DNA of 64,000 bases, from the NCBI RefSeq assembly GCF_003665095.1, contig NZ_RCHV01000002.1, positions 3,284,001 to 3,348,000 of the forward strand, given 5' to 3'. This document shows positions 1 through 7,884 of this stretch, piece after piece. Both the position numbers and the translations under genes were made by a program. Within the stretch, counting starts at the first letter, position 1; the number at the start of each line of letters is the position of its first letter. The stretch is from Streptomyces sp. Z26. GTDB taxonomy: Bacteria > Actinomycetota > Actinomycetes > Streptomycetales > Streptomycetaceae. Below the pieces are notes generated by a model. That model was not told the origin of the DNA. It saw only the letters and a program-made list of their open reading frames with translations, and searched no databases.

Positions 1-789
1 TGCCCGGAGCCAGCGTTCCCACTCGGGGTGGCGCGCGTCGACGTCGAAGCGCACCCGGTCGCGGGCGTCCACCGCCAGCTCCGTGACCAGGGCCTGGGCC
101 GTGGCGAGGTCCTCGGCGACGACGGGGCCGAAGACGTCGGTCGGCCCGTTCGGCCAGCGCGCGGCGAATCCGGTGAGGGCACCCGCCGGGTCCTCCGCCA
201 CCACGAAACGGTCGGAGAACGCCGGGAGGCGGGTGAGGAGTTCGGTCCGGTCGGTGCCGAAGACCTCGGCGTCGAGAGCGAGTACGGCACGCAGGTCGGT
301 GGCGGAGGCAGGGCGTACGGAGGTCCGGGCCGCCGCGCCCGTCGCCTCGTACGGGGGCGGGGAGAAGGGGCCGGTGAGCATGGTGGTCGTGCCGACCGGA
401 CGGAAGCCCATCCGCTCGTAGAGCGGCCGCCCGTTCTCGGTGGCCTGGAGGAACAGCGCGGCGGTGCCGGAGGAGTCGAGCGCGTGCCGCATCAGGTGGC
501 GACCGATGCCGCGCCGTGCGTGGCGTCGGGCGACGAGGACCATGCTGACGCAGGCGTACGCGTCGGCGTAGGTCGTGAGGACGTACGCGGCGATCAGCTC
601 GCCGGGGCGGTCCGGGGCGTCGATGCCGTAGCCCTGTCCGGCGGTCAGCAGCAGTCGCCACTTGTGCTCCTCGCGCGACCAACCGCGGTCCTCACCGAGG
701 GCGAGGCACGCGGTCAGGTCGTCCGGGGTGAGCTTGCGGGGAGGAGGGAGCGTGGCCAGGAGCGGAGAGGAGAGAGGGTCTGCCGTCAC
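1..789 (-). CDS. GNAT-family N-acetyltransferase, C-terminus outside window
   Basis: Probable acetyl-CoA-dependent N-acetyltransferase; the substrate cannot be told. The reading frame starts at a GTG (789, MTADPLSS...) and is open to the left edge, so only the first 263 codons are present and no stop is seen. An acetyl-CoA-binding motif A region is visible (SMVLVARRHARRGIGRHLM, with the R-x-x-G-x-G core), followed by LFLQATENGRPLYERMGF, a classic GNAT ending. A second acetyltransferase-like half begins at about residue 180 (RPASATDLRAVLALDAEVFG), so this looks like a tandem two-GNAT protein. It lies 6 bp after the stop of the upstream membrane-protein gene and is probably cotranscribed with it. 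Confidence 0.8.
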   Translation of the reverse strand, partial: MTADPLSSPLLATLPPPRKLTPDDLTACLALGEDRGWSREEHKWRLLLTAGQGYGIDAPDRPGELIAAYVLTTYADAYACVSMVLVARRHARRGIGRHLMRHALDSSGTAALFLQATENGRPLYERMGFRPVGTTTMLTGPFSPPPYEATGAAARTSVRPASATDLRAVLALDAEVFGTDRTELLTRLPAFSDRFVVAEDPAGALTGFAARWPNGPTDVFGPVVAEDLATAQALVTELAVDARDRVRFDVDARHPEWERWLRA

Positions 790-795
790 GACCGG

Positions 796-1452
796 TCAGG
801 CTGCCCGATCGGTGGCCTCCGCGGCCACCGCTTTTCCCCCGGCGGAGGGCGCCACCGAGGCGTCAGCCCTCGCGCCGGCCGTGGCGCCGGTCGCGCCACC
901 GGCCTCGCGGGCGGCCTGTTCCGCCGCCTTCCGGCGCTGCCCGTACCGGGTCAGTCCCCACGGCTTGAGCACGGAGATCGCGGTGATGAAGACGTACGAG
1001 GCCAGCGAGACGGACGGTCCGAAGAGGAGCTGTGCGCCGTCGACCTGCTCGCCCGCGCCGACCTGCGCGGCGGCGTGGTCGAGATCGGTGCGCAGCACGA
1101 TCAGCGAGGCCGCCGCGAGACCCAGGGTCATCAGGAACTTGACCCAGACCCAGCGGTGCCGGGCCAGACCCCAGTGCGTGCCGAGGGAGAGGACGACGCC
1201 GCTGACGAGCGTGAGCAGCGCCACGGGCGGGAGCAGCCAGTCCCCGAAGGTCCTCATCGCGCGGTACGCCATCTCGTCGGTGGCCGCCGAGCCACCGGCC
1301 GCGCCCGCGACGGCGAGAGTGAGGAGGCACAGGGTGAGCCCGAGCCAGCCGACGGAGACGATGACATGGACGACCAGTACGGCTCTGCGTGCGGGGCGGG
1401 GAAGCCCGGAGCGCCGGTTGTCGCGGCGCCGTCCCCGAGGTGGGTTCGTCAT
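796..1452 (-). CDS. Small four-helix integral membrane protein (DUF2269/CopD-like)
   Basis: A 218-residue membrane protein of unknown function. Four hydrophobic segments are visible: about residues 25-47 (VVHVIVSVGWLGLTLCLLTL), 70-95 (LLPPVALLTLVSGVVLSLG), 103-122 and 147-165. The loops carry conserved-looking Trp and His residues (VGWLG, THWGLARHRWVWVKF). The arrangement recalls the DUF2269 or CopD-like small membrane families, but the assignment rests on general appearance only. The C-terminal 50 residues are Ala-rich and soluble. ATG at 1452 (MTNPPRG) is preferred; an in-frame GTG at 1461 is possible. It precedes the GNAT gene by 6 bp, which suggests one transcript. Confidence 0.65.
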   Translation of the reverse strand: MTNPPRGRRRDNRRSGLPRPARRAVLVVHVIVSVGWLGLTLCLLTLAVAGAAGGSAATDEMAYRAMRTFGDWLLPPVALLTLVSGVVLSLGTHWGLARHRWVWVKFLMTLGLAAASLIVLRTDLDHAAAQVGAGEQVDGAQLLFGPSVSLASYVFITAISVLKPWGLTRYGQRRKAAEQAAREAGGATGATAGARADASVAPSAGGKAVAAEATDRAA

Positions 1453-1646
1453 GCGCTCCACGTTCGCGGGCGGGGCCCCGCCGGGGCGTCTGACGGGAGG
1501 AGTATCCGTCGGTACTCGACGGCGAGTAGGCGAGTGTCCGACCCCGCCCGAGCACGAGCCCCCGACGCGGAGCGCGGACCTGGCGCACGGAGCGCGCGCA
1601 CGGGACGCCCCGCCCCGTGCGTACGGGGGCGCCTACGCTCGCGGGC

Positions 1647-2279
1647 ATGAGCCGCCTGCACCTCTTCGACCTCGACGGCACCCTCCTGCGGGGCACCGCC
1701 GCCGCTGTGGAGATCTCGCGACAACTCGGACTGGAGACCGAGATCGTCGAGCTGGAACGGGCGTTCGCCGCACGGGAGATCGACCCGGTCCGCTTCGCAC
1801 AGGGCGTTCACAAGCTGTGGTCCGGTCTGACGGAGGAGCATGTCGACGCCGCGTTCCGGGAAGCGCCGTGGATGGACGGGATCGCGGAGGTGTGGGCGGA
1901 GATACGGGCGCGGGGCGAGCACTGCGCGGTGGTGTCCCTCTCGCCGGACTTCTTCGTGCGGCGGTTGCTGGCGTGGGGTGCGGACGCCGTGTACGGATCG
2001 CGCTTCCCCGAGGTCCCGTTCCGCGTTCCCGTCGACCCGGCGGGCATCCTCTCGCCGACGGCGAAAGTAAAGATTGCGTATGGGTTGTGTGCGAAACTCG
2101 GGGTGCCCCCGGATGCATGTGTGGCTTATGGGGACTCGCTGTCGGATGCCGAACTCTTCGCCGCCGTACCCTTGTCCGTGGCCGTCAACGCGGACGACCA
2201 TCTGCGTGGCCTTGCCTCGTTCGACTACGCGGGGAGCGATCTGCGGGAAGTGTACGACCTTGTACGGTACCGCCGTTAA
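1647..2279 (+). CDS. HAD-superfamily (PSPase-like, subfamily IB) hydrolase
   Basis: Predicted cytosolic Mg2+-dependent phosphatase of 210 residues. HAD motif I is [10 protein letters not shown] near the N-terminus (the first Asp is the nucleophile), motif II is the Ser of VVSLSPDF, motif III a Lys in TAKVKIAYG, and motif IV is GDSLSDAELF. A helical cap lies between motifs I and II, as in phosphoserine phosphatase-like HAD-IB enzymes. ATG 1647 is chosen because it places the motif-I strand directly at the N-terminus; an earlier in-frame start at 1617 would add only ten unconserved residues. The substrate cannot be deduced. A weak inverted repeat (CCCCGA...TCGGGG, 2282-2305) after the stop could be a terminator. 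Confidence 0.8.
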   Translation: MSRLHLFDLDGTLLRGTAAAVEISRQLGLETEIVELERAFAAREIDPVRFAQGVHKLWSGLTEEHVDAAFREAPWMDGIAEVWAEIRARGEHCAVVSLSPDFFVRRLLAWGADAVYGSRFPEVPFRVPVDPAGILSPTAKVKIAYGLCAKLGVPPDACVAYGDSLSDAELFAAVPLSVAVNADDHLRGLASFDYAGSDLREVYDLVRYRR

Positions 2280-2477
2280 TCCCCCGAGGTGGCTCGAATT
2301 CGGGGAACCCGGCATACCTGGGACAGGGCTTGTGGATCGATGCCATAACGGTATGGTCGACTCCGCATCGCCGGGCTGGGCTCCGTGACCGATGTCTCAC
2401 GGGGTCTCATTGCAGGCGCCTTCCCTGTGCGGGAAGTTCGTGGTCCGACCGGAAGACGTTCGAGGCGAGGCAGAGTA

Positions 2478-4709
2478 ATGACCACCACGTCAGCCGATAA
2501 CGGCACTTCTGCTGGCGACGGCGGTAACGACGGCGGCGGCGACTGGAGTTGGTTCGCCCCGACGGCCGCCGCCCGTAAGGGAGGCGACGCCTCCGACGAC
2601 GCGCAGGACGCCCGTGCGGAGCAGGCGCGCCGCGCCTCCCGCTCCGGGCCCGACGGGACACCCGGTCGACAGGGCGAGAACGCCTGGTCGGGAGGGCCGA
2701 CCGAGGACGGTACGGCACCGTCGTCGGCGGCGCACGAGCGCGTACCGCACGGATCGGACGGCGAGGATATACCCAAGCCGAGCCGCCCCGTCACCCCGAT
2801 ACGCCCGGTCGGTTCGGGCGCCGCACGGCAGGCGCAGGGCGCCGGTCGCGGCGACCGTACGCAGCACGCGAGGGGCACCGGAGGCGGTTCGGTCCGTGAC
2901 ACGGACCCGGCGGCGCTGCGCGAGGCGGTGCAGCAGACGGTGCGGAACGCGGAGCAGCGGGCCGTACGGCGGACGGAGCAGCCGCAGGCACGCCCGCAAG
3001 AGCACGAGCGCGCGGACCGTACGGGCCACGACACCCCCGAGGCGGCCGAGGCGCGCGGCAGCGCCCCCGCCGAGGCCCCCCGCCAGAACGTCCCCGGTCA
3101 CGCGGCGCCGGGGCAGGACTTCGCCCGTGGCGCGGCCGACGCCGAACCGCCGCAGGGCCACGCGGCGACGGCCGTGCCGGAGCAGGGCGGTTCCCCGTTG
3201 CCGCAGCGCGTCCCGGCCGCGCCCCGTGTGCCGATGTCCGGCGTGCACCACGTCCCGCAGGCAGCGCCCCACCCCGACCCGGCGCCCCACCCGGCACAGG
3301 GCCACGCGCCCGCGCCCGGCGCGGACACCGCCCCGCCCCCCACCGGGGAGGCACGGCCGGAGACCGCGCAGCCCCAGCCCCAGCCCCAAGCCCAGCCCCA
3401 GCCCCAAGCGCAGGCTCCCGAGCCGGAGCCCGCGCCCGTTCAGGCCGCCGCGCCAACACCCGCCCCGGCACCCGAGCCGGATCCGGAGCCGGAGCCCGCT
3501 CCCGAGCCGATCCAACTCCGCACGCCCCTGCCCGAGTTCGGCCCCGCCGACGACAGCACGCTCATCCGCCGCACGCTGGAGGAGATCGAGCCGGTCGCGG
3601 ACTCCGCCACCGCGTACTTCTACGCCCTGCTGTTCGTCCAGCACCCCCAGCTGCGCGAGCTGTTCCCCGCCTCCATGGACACCCAGCGCGACCGCATCTT
3701 CCGCGCGCTCCTGACGGCGGCGCGGTTGAGCGACGACCCGGACGTCCTCGGCCAGTACCTCTCCGGGCTGGGCCGCGGCCACCGCAAGTACGGGACGGTG
3801 CCCGAGCACTACCCGGCCGTCGGCGAGTGCCTGATCGCCGCGCTCACGCAGTACTGCAAGCACACGTGGAGCGAGGAGTCCGAGGCCGCCTGGGTGCGGG
3901 TCTACACGGTCATCTCCCAGATCATGATCGACGCCGCCGCCGAGGACGAGAAGCGCGCCCCCGCCTGGTGGAACGCGGAGATCGTCGCCCACGAGATGCG
4001 CACCCCCGGCATCGCGGTGCTGACGATGCGGCCGGACCAGCCGTACCCGTTCCGCGCCGGGCAGTACACCAGCCTGGAGACGCAGTGGTGGCCGCGGGTG
4101 TGGCGGCACTACTCGTTCGCGTCCGCGCCCCGCCCCGACGGTCTCCTCACCTTCCACGTGAAGGCGGTGCCCGCGGGCTGGGTCTCCAACGCGCTCGTGC
4201 ACCGCGCGCGCCCCGGCGACGTGGTGCGGATCGGCCCGCCGACCGGCACCATGACCGTCGACCACACCAGCGACACCGGCCTCCTCTGCCTCGGCGGCGG
4301 CACCGGCATCGCGCCGATCAAGGCGCTGGTCGAGGACGTCGCGGGCCACGGCAGGTCCCGCCCCGTCGAGGTGTTCTACGGCGCCCGCAGCGACCACGAC
4401 CTGTACGACCTGCACACCATGCTGCGCCTCGGTGACCAGCACCCGTGGCTGTCGGTGCGGCCCGTCGTGTCGGACGGCCCCACGCACGGGGTCGGGCACG
4501 CCGCCGCCCATCTCGGGTCGGCGCAGCCGCTGGAGGGCCAACTGCCGGACGTGATACGGCAGTACGGCCCGTGGAGCGCGTACGACGGTTACCTGTCCGG
4601 GCCGCCCGGGATGATACGCAGCGCCGTGGACGCGCTCAGAGGAGCGGGCATCCCGCCCCACCGCATACACCACGACTCGATCGACGAGCTGGTCGCGGCC
4701 GCGCAGTAG
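2478..4709 (+). CDS. Flavohaemoglobin-like globin-FAD/NAD reductase with long disordered N-terminus
   Basis: A 743-residue protein. The last ~390 residues are a globin domain (about 352-490) followed by an FNR-type FAD/NAD(P)H reductase domain (about 500-740), the architecture of NO-detoxifying flavohaemoglobins. The likely proximal haem His is His435 in GLGRGHRKYG, followed by the typical VPEHYPAVGECL. The FAD motif is RHYS (from residue 543) and the NAD(P)H-binding loop is LGGGTGIAPIKAL (about 603). The first ~350 residues are Pro/Gln/Ala/Glu-rich, low-complexity and probably disordered, far longer than in canonical Hmp (~400 residues in total). ATG 2478 follows a weak GAGG-type site. NO dioxygenase activity is inferred from the family, not shown. 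Confidence 0.85.
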   Translation: MTTTSADNGTSAGDGGNDGGGDWSWFAPTAAARKGGDASDDAQDARAEQARRASRSGPDGTPGRQGENAWSGGPTEDGTAPSSAAHERVPHGSDGEDIPKPSRPVTPIRPVGSGAARQAQGAGRGDRTQHARGTGGGSVRDTDPAALREAVQQTVRNAEQRAVRRTEQPQARPQEHERADRTGHDTPEAAEARGSAPAEAPRQNVPGHAAPGQDFARGAADAEPPQGHAATAVPEQGGSPLPQRVPAAPRVPMSGVHHVPQAAPHPDPAPHPAQGHAPAPGADTAPPPTGEARPETAQPQPQPQAQPQPQAQAPEPEPAPVQAAAPTPAPAPEPDPEPEPAPEPIQLRTPLPEFGPADDSTLIRRTLEEIEPVADSATAYFYALLFVQHPQLRELFPASMDTQRDRIFRALLTAARLSDDPDVLGQYLSGLGRGHRKYGTVPEHYPAVGECLIAALTQYCKHTWSEESEAAWVRVYTVISQIMIDAAAEDEKRAPAWWNAEIVAHEMRTPGIAVLTMRPDQPYPFRAGQYTSLETQWWPRVWRHYSFASAPRPDGLLTFHVKAVPAGWVSNALVHRARPGDVVRIGPPTGTMTVDHTSDTGLLCLGGGTGIAPIKALVEDVAGHGRSRPVEVFYGARSDHDLYDLHTMLRLGDQHPWLSVRPVVSDGPTHGVGHAAAHLGSAQPLEGQLPDVIRQYGPWSAYDGYLSGPPGMIRSAVDALRGAGIPPHRIHHDSIDELVAAAQ

Positions 4710-4720
4710 CGGCGGGGCGC

Positions 4721-4744
4721 CGCCGGGGCGGGCCCGCCCCGGCG
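4721..4744 (+). terminator. Hairpin after the globin-reductase gene
   Basis: A perfect 24-bp palindrome with 12-bp arms (CGCCGGGGCGGG and its complement), starting 12 bp after the stop codon. There is no U-tract, as is common for Streptomyces terminators. Confidence 0.6.
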
Positions 4745-4997
4745 GGGCACGTACGCACCACCGTCACCACCCCGCCCCGTACGGACCACCGGCACGACGA
4801 CCCGGCACCGACGGCACGACGAACGCAGCACGCAGCAACACACACGCAGCAGCACACAGCACGACGCAGCACACCGCGGCGGAGCGCACCCGCTCGGCCT
4901 CGTCGCGACGGAGCACCGCGGCACCGGCCGCGCGCGACGCGTCCCCGGGGCCGAGCGGCCGGGCCCCGGCCTGGGGAAGCAGAAGGAGACAGCGCAG
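4745..4997. other. Intergenic, CAGCA-rich, upstream of the PNPOx-like gene
   Basis: There is no convincing ORF. The stretch 4825-4872 is an imperfect run of GCAGCA/ACACAGCA words with markedly less G on the plus strand than its flanks. It probably contains the promoter of the downstream gene, but no clear -10/-35 pair was found. Confidence 0.4.
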
Positions 4998-5906
4998 GTG
5001 GCAGATGCCGAGGCAGGCGAGACGCGGTACGAGCAGCACTCCCGGAGCACCGAGGTCGTGCCCCGGCCGGGCAGCGACGGTGAGCACGCCCTCCAGCAGA
5101 AGCTCGACACGACCGAGCGTGCCGACCGCTTCTACGACGAACAGGTCCTGGACCATCTCAACGAGCGGATGCGGGAGTTCACGCTCCAGCAGGAGATGTT
5201 CTTCCTGTCGACCGCCGACCGGCACGGCGAGTGCGACAGCAGCTTCCGCGCCGGGCCGCCCGGCTTCCTGCGGGTCCTGGACGAACGGACCCTGGTCTAC
5301 CCGGAGTACCGCGGCAACGGCGTGCACGCCAGCCTCGGCAACATCCAGGAGAACCCTCATCTGGGCATCCTGATGGTCGACTTCATCCGCGCCCGGATCG
5401 GTCTGCACGTCAACGGCAGCGCCGAGGTGGTCGAGGACGAGGAGATGCGGGCGCTCCACCCCGACCTGCCGCACGACCCGATGCCGGGCCGCCGTACGCG
5501 GCTGTGGGTACGGGTCGGGGTCGAGGAGGCGTACATCCACTGCGCCAAGCACATCCCGCACCTCCAGAAGGCGCCGAAGCGCACCGCGCGCGAGTGGGGC
5601 ACCGACGACTACCGCCGCAAGGGCGGGGACTTCTTCGGCAGCGCGCGGGACGCCCGGGAACGCGGCCCGGTGGAGCGCCCGCCGCGTGAGCACGTGGAGG
5701 CACCGGCGGCGCCGGGCGACCCGCTGCTGCCGGTGCGCGGCGCGCGCCCGGTGCTGCCCGCGCTCCCGCCGCGGCCGTCGCCGTTCGTACCGCAGCAGGC
5801 GGCCTGGCGCGAGGAGGCCGAGCGGGCGTTGGCGGAGGCGGAGCGGCGCGCGCGTGCGGTGGAGGAGAGCGAACGCGCGGAAACGTTCCAGGGCTGGTTC
5901 GGCTGA
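4998..5906 (+). CDS. Pyridoxamine 5'-phosphate oxidase-like flavin-binding protein
   Basis: A 302-residue protein with a PNPOx-like split-barrel core (about residues 45-200): FFLSTADRHGECDSSFRAGPP, then ILMVDFIRARIGLHVNGSAEVV. It belongs to the group annotated as pyridoxamine 5'-phosphate oxidase family, which bind FMN or F420. The actual substrate is unknown, and it should not be equated with PdxH. HCAKHIPHL near residue 178 is typical of this subgroup. The C-terminal 90 residues (from ~215) are a Pro-rich linker followed by a charged Ala/Glu/Arg helix that may form a coiled coil. GTG 4998 is supported by AAGGAG about 12 bp upstream. It converges on the Nudix gene with 36 bp between stops. 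Confidence 0.8.
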   Translation: MADAEAGETRYEQHSRSTEVVPRPGSDGEHALQQKLDTTERADRFYDEQVLDHLNERMREFTLQQEMFFLSTADRHGECDSSFRAGPPGFLRVLDERTLVYPEYRGNGVHASLGNIQENPHLGILMVDFIRARIGLHVNGSAEVVEDEEMRALHPDLPHDPMPGRRTRLWVRVGVEEAYIHCAKHIPHLQKAPKRTAREWGTDDYRRKGGDFFGSARDARERGPVERPPREHVEAPAAPGDPLLPVRGARPVLPALPPRPSPFVPQQAAWREEAERALAEAERRARAVEESERAETFQGWFG

Positions 5907-5942
5907 CCTGCGGCGTACGGGCTCGGGGCCACGGGCCGCGTT

Positions 5943-6551
5943 CTACGGACCCCCGGGAGCCGATCCGGCCGGATCTGTCGGGTCGGCCGGGCCCACGCCG
6001 CCGCCTTGGACGACCTGACCGAGGTCCGGGGCGAGCAGGGTCAGTACGCCCTCGATGTTGGCGTCCAGGTACGCGCGCAGCGACGGCGGCACCACCTCCA
6101 CCGAGGCGATGCCCGCGCGGCTGAACGGGATGCGCACGATCTCGTACTCCCCGCACGGCTCGTCCACTTCGGGCCCGTGCCGCCGTGACGTGTCCATCGA
6201 CACGAGTCGGCACGCGAAGAAGTGCTGCACCTTCACGCCGTCGGAGCCGTCCGGCTCGACTGCTCCCACCGGCCCGTCCGCATCGGCGAAGTCCCCGTCC
6301 GCCGGGCCCGGTTCGGGCACGGTGTCGACGAACGCGGGGACGACGCCGGTGACTTCCGCCCCCAGCTCCTCGTCCACCTCGCGGTGCAGCGCGTCCACGA
6401 CGGTCGCGTCCACGTCCGGTTCGACGCCGCCGCCGGGCGTGATCCAGTACGGGTCGAGGCCCGGTTTGGTGCGCTTGATGAGGATCATGTCGGGGCCGTC
6501 GAGGAGGATGGCGCGGGCGGTACGTTTCACCACGGGACGTTCATGGGGCAT
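5943..6551 (-). CDS. Nudix hydrolase
   Basis: A 202-residue predicted nucleoside-diphosphate-X hydrolase. The Nudix box is recognisable: GGGVEPDVD, then HREVDEELGA, which satisfies the REuxEExGu catalytic core. The segment between the two halves is about two residues longer than the textbook G-x5-E-x7 spacing. The N-terminus (ARAILLDGPDMILIKRTKP) gives the first beta strands of the fold. A Pro/Gly/Asp-rich insertion (about residues 75-97) interrupts the domain. The substrate is unknown. Start ATG 6551 is the first Met; a second MPHER-like alternative is absent. Confidence 0.85.
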   Translation of the reverse strand: MPHERPVVKRTARAILLDGPDMILIKRTKPGLDPYWITPGGGVEPDVDATVVDALHREVDEELGAEVTGVVPAFVDTVPEPGPADGDFADADGPVGAVEPDGSDGVKVQHFFACRLVSMDTSRRHGPEVDEPCGEYEIVRIPFSRAGIASVEVVPPSLRAYLDANIEGVLTLLAPDLGQVVQGGGVGPADPTDPAGSAPGGP

Positions 6552-6686
6552 GGGGGAGATGTGGCCCGCGCCGGGCCCCGCGAAACCCCGCGGCGCCGCC
6601 GGGCCCGTCGACCGGTACGTGTGACCCGCCGGTACGTGTCGTCCGCCGGCACGTTGCCATCCCCGGTACGCGTCACCCCGTACGCG

Positions 6687-7640
6687 TCACCAGGACGTCG
6701 CCGCGCGCAGCAGCCGCTCGTGGGCGCGCGCGAGGTGCGGCAGGGCGAGGGTGCCCGCGCGTACCGACAGGAAGTACGTGCGCAGCGGCGGCATCTGCGG
6801 TTCGAGCAGCGCGACGAGGCGGCCGTCGTGGAGGGCGGCGGCGCACAGGTAGCGCGGCAGCACGGCGATCCCGGCGTCCGCGAGGACGGTGTCGAGCACG
6901 GCCCGCAGGTCGGGTACGACGACGGCGGCCGACCGTGTCACCGGGCTGTCGGCGTCGAAGACGGTGGCCCAGTAGCGGCTCAGCAGCGGCAGGCTCTCGT
7001 GCACGGCCACGACGGGTACGTCCGCGAGCGCGGGCAGGAGGACGGACGCGGGCGCCCGTTCCGCCGCCTCCGTGGCCCCAACCGCCGCAACCACCCCAAC
7101 CGTCCCCGTCGCCCCGCCCAAGTGCCCGGCCCAGTACGGGGTGCCGACGAGGACGAGTTCCTCGTCCCACAGCGCCGTCGTGGCGAGCAGTTCGCCGCGC
7201 GGCCGGGCCGTGCTGAGGGCGAGGTCGCAGTGCCCGGTGGCCAGCCCGTCGAGGTTCTCCTCGGTGGTGCCGAAGACCGTGCGTACCGTCAGCCCCTCCG
7301 CCACCAGCGGTGCCAGCGCGGGCAGGACGCGCAGCGACGTGAACTCCGGTGGCCCGGCGAGGTGCACGGTCCGCTCCTCCGGCTCCCCGGCGACGCCCGC
7401 CTCGGAGAACTCCAGCAGCGCGTCGAGGTGCGGGGCGACCTTGCGGGCGAGTTCGTCCGCGGCGGCCGTCGGCGTGACGCCCCGCGCCCCGCGGTCGAAC
7501 AGGGGCCTGCCCAACCGCCGTTCCAGGGTGCGCATCTGCCCGGTCACCGCGGGCTGCGACAGCCCCAGCAGCGCCCCGGCGCGTGTGAACGAGCCCGCCC
7601 TGTGCACCGCGAGGAACGTACGCAGGAGGTCCAGTTCCAC
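6687..7640 (-). CDS. LysR-family transcriptional regulator
   Basis: A 317-residue LTTR. The N-terminal winged HTH (residues 1-60) reads ELDLLRTFLAVHRAGSFTRA, then LGLSQPAVTGQMRTLERRLG, the standard LysR recognition helix. The remainder is the periplasmic-binding-protein-like effector domain. GTG 7640 is chosen because GGAGGTGAC sits immediately upstream and the HTH then begins at residue 2. It lies between a Nudix gene and a TerD-vWA gene, both on the same strand and separately spaced, so the regulated target is unclear. The AT-rich upstream DNA (7685-7708) is a plausible autoregulatory site. The effector cannot be inferred. Confidence 0.9.
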   Translation of the reverse strand: MELDLLRTFLAVHRAGSFTRAGALLGLSQPAVTGQMRTLERRLGRPLFDRGARGVTPTAAADELARKVAPHLDALLEFSEAGVAGEPEERTVHLAGPPEFTSLRVLPALAPLVAEGLTVRTVFGTTEENLDGLATGHCDLALSTARPRGELLATTALWDEELVLVGTPYWAGHLGGATGTVGVVAAVGATEAAERAPASVLLPALADVPVVAVHESLPLLSRYWATVFDADSPVTRSAAVVVPDLRAVLDTVLADAGIAVLPRYLCAAALHDGRLVALLEPQMPPLRTYFLSVRAGTLALPHLARAHERLLRAATSW

Positions 7641-7684
7641 GTCACCTCCGGTGTGTTCGTGCCGCTGCGGCCCCCGGACGGAGC

Positions 7685-7708
7685 GATAAATATATCGATA
7701 GATACATG
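7685..7708 (-). promoter_or_regulatory. AT-rich island upstream of the LysR gene
   Basis: An unusual run of A/T in a ~74% GC neighbourhood (GATAAATATATCGATAGATA). It contains the palindrome TATCGATA (7693-7700) and lies ~45-70 bp upstream of the LysR start. This is typical placement for an LTTR promoter/operator; the binding protein is inferred. Confidence 0.45.
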
Positions 7709-7720
7709 TCGACACAGTGA

Positions 7721-7749
7721 TTGGACACCGATCCCGTGCCAACTAGCCT
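7721..7749 (+). promoter_or_regulatory. Candidate rightward vegetative promoter with no gene downstream
   Basis: TTGGAC (7721-7726), a 17-nt spacer and TAGCCT (7744-7749) match the vegetative sigma pattern well. No plus-strand gene follows for more than 3.7 kb. Transcription would start near 7756 and meet the hairpin at 7810-7846. This is prediction by eye only. Confidence 0.35.
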
Positions 7750-7809
7750 GGGAGATACGGCTCTTGGCGTACGCGACCCGGTGACGGGCCCCGCGAACCG
7801 GGAGCCGTG

Positions 7810-7846
7810 GGCGGTTCGAGGCACGAGGGGGGAGCCTCGAACCGCC
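7810..7846 (-). terminator. Strong hairpin after the TerD-vWA gene (can act on both strands)
   Basis: Perfect 13-bp arms (GGCGGTTCGAGGC at 7810-7822, complement at 7834-7846) with an 11-nt loop. It lies 39 bp beyond the stop of the leftward TerD-vWA gene and also faces the candidate rightward promoter at 7721. Confidence 0.75.
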
Positions 7847-7884
7847 CCGGCGGGCGCGTGCCGCCCGCGCGCGGGCGCGGCCCG

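Noticed and set aside
4150..4165. CTTCCACGTGAAGG inside the globin gene as a second parS
   Set aside because: It is not a true palindrome and differs from GTTTCACGTGAAAC at two core positions.
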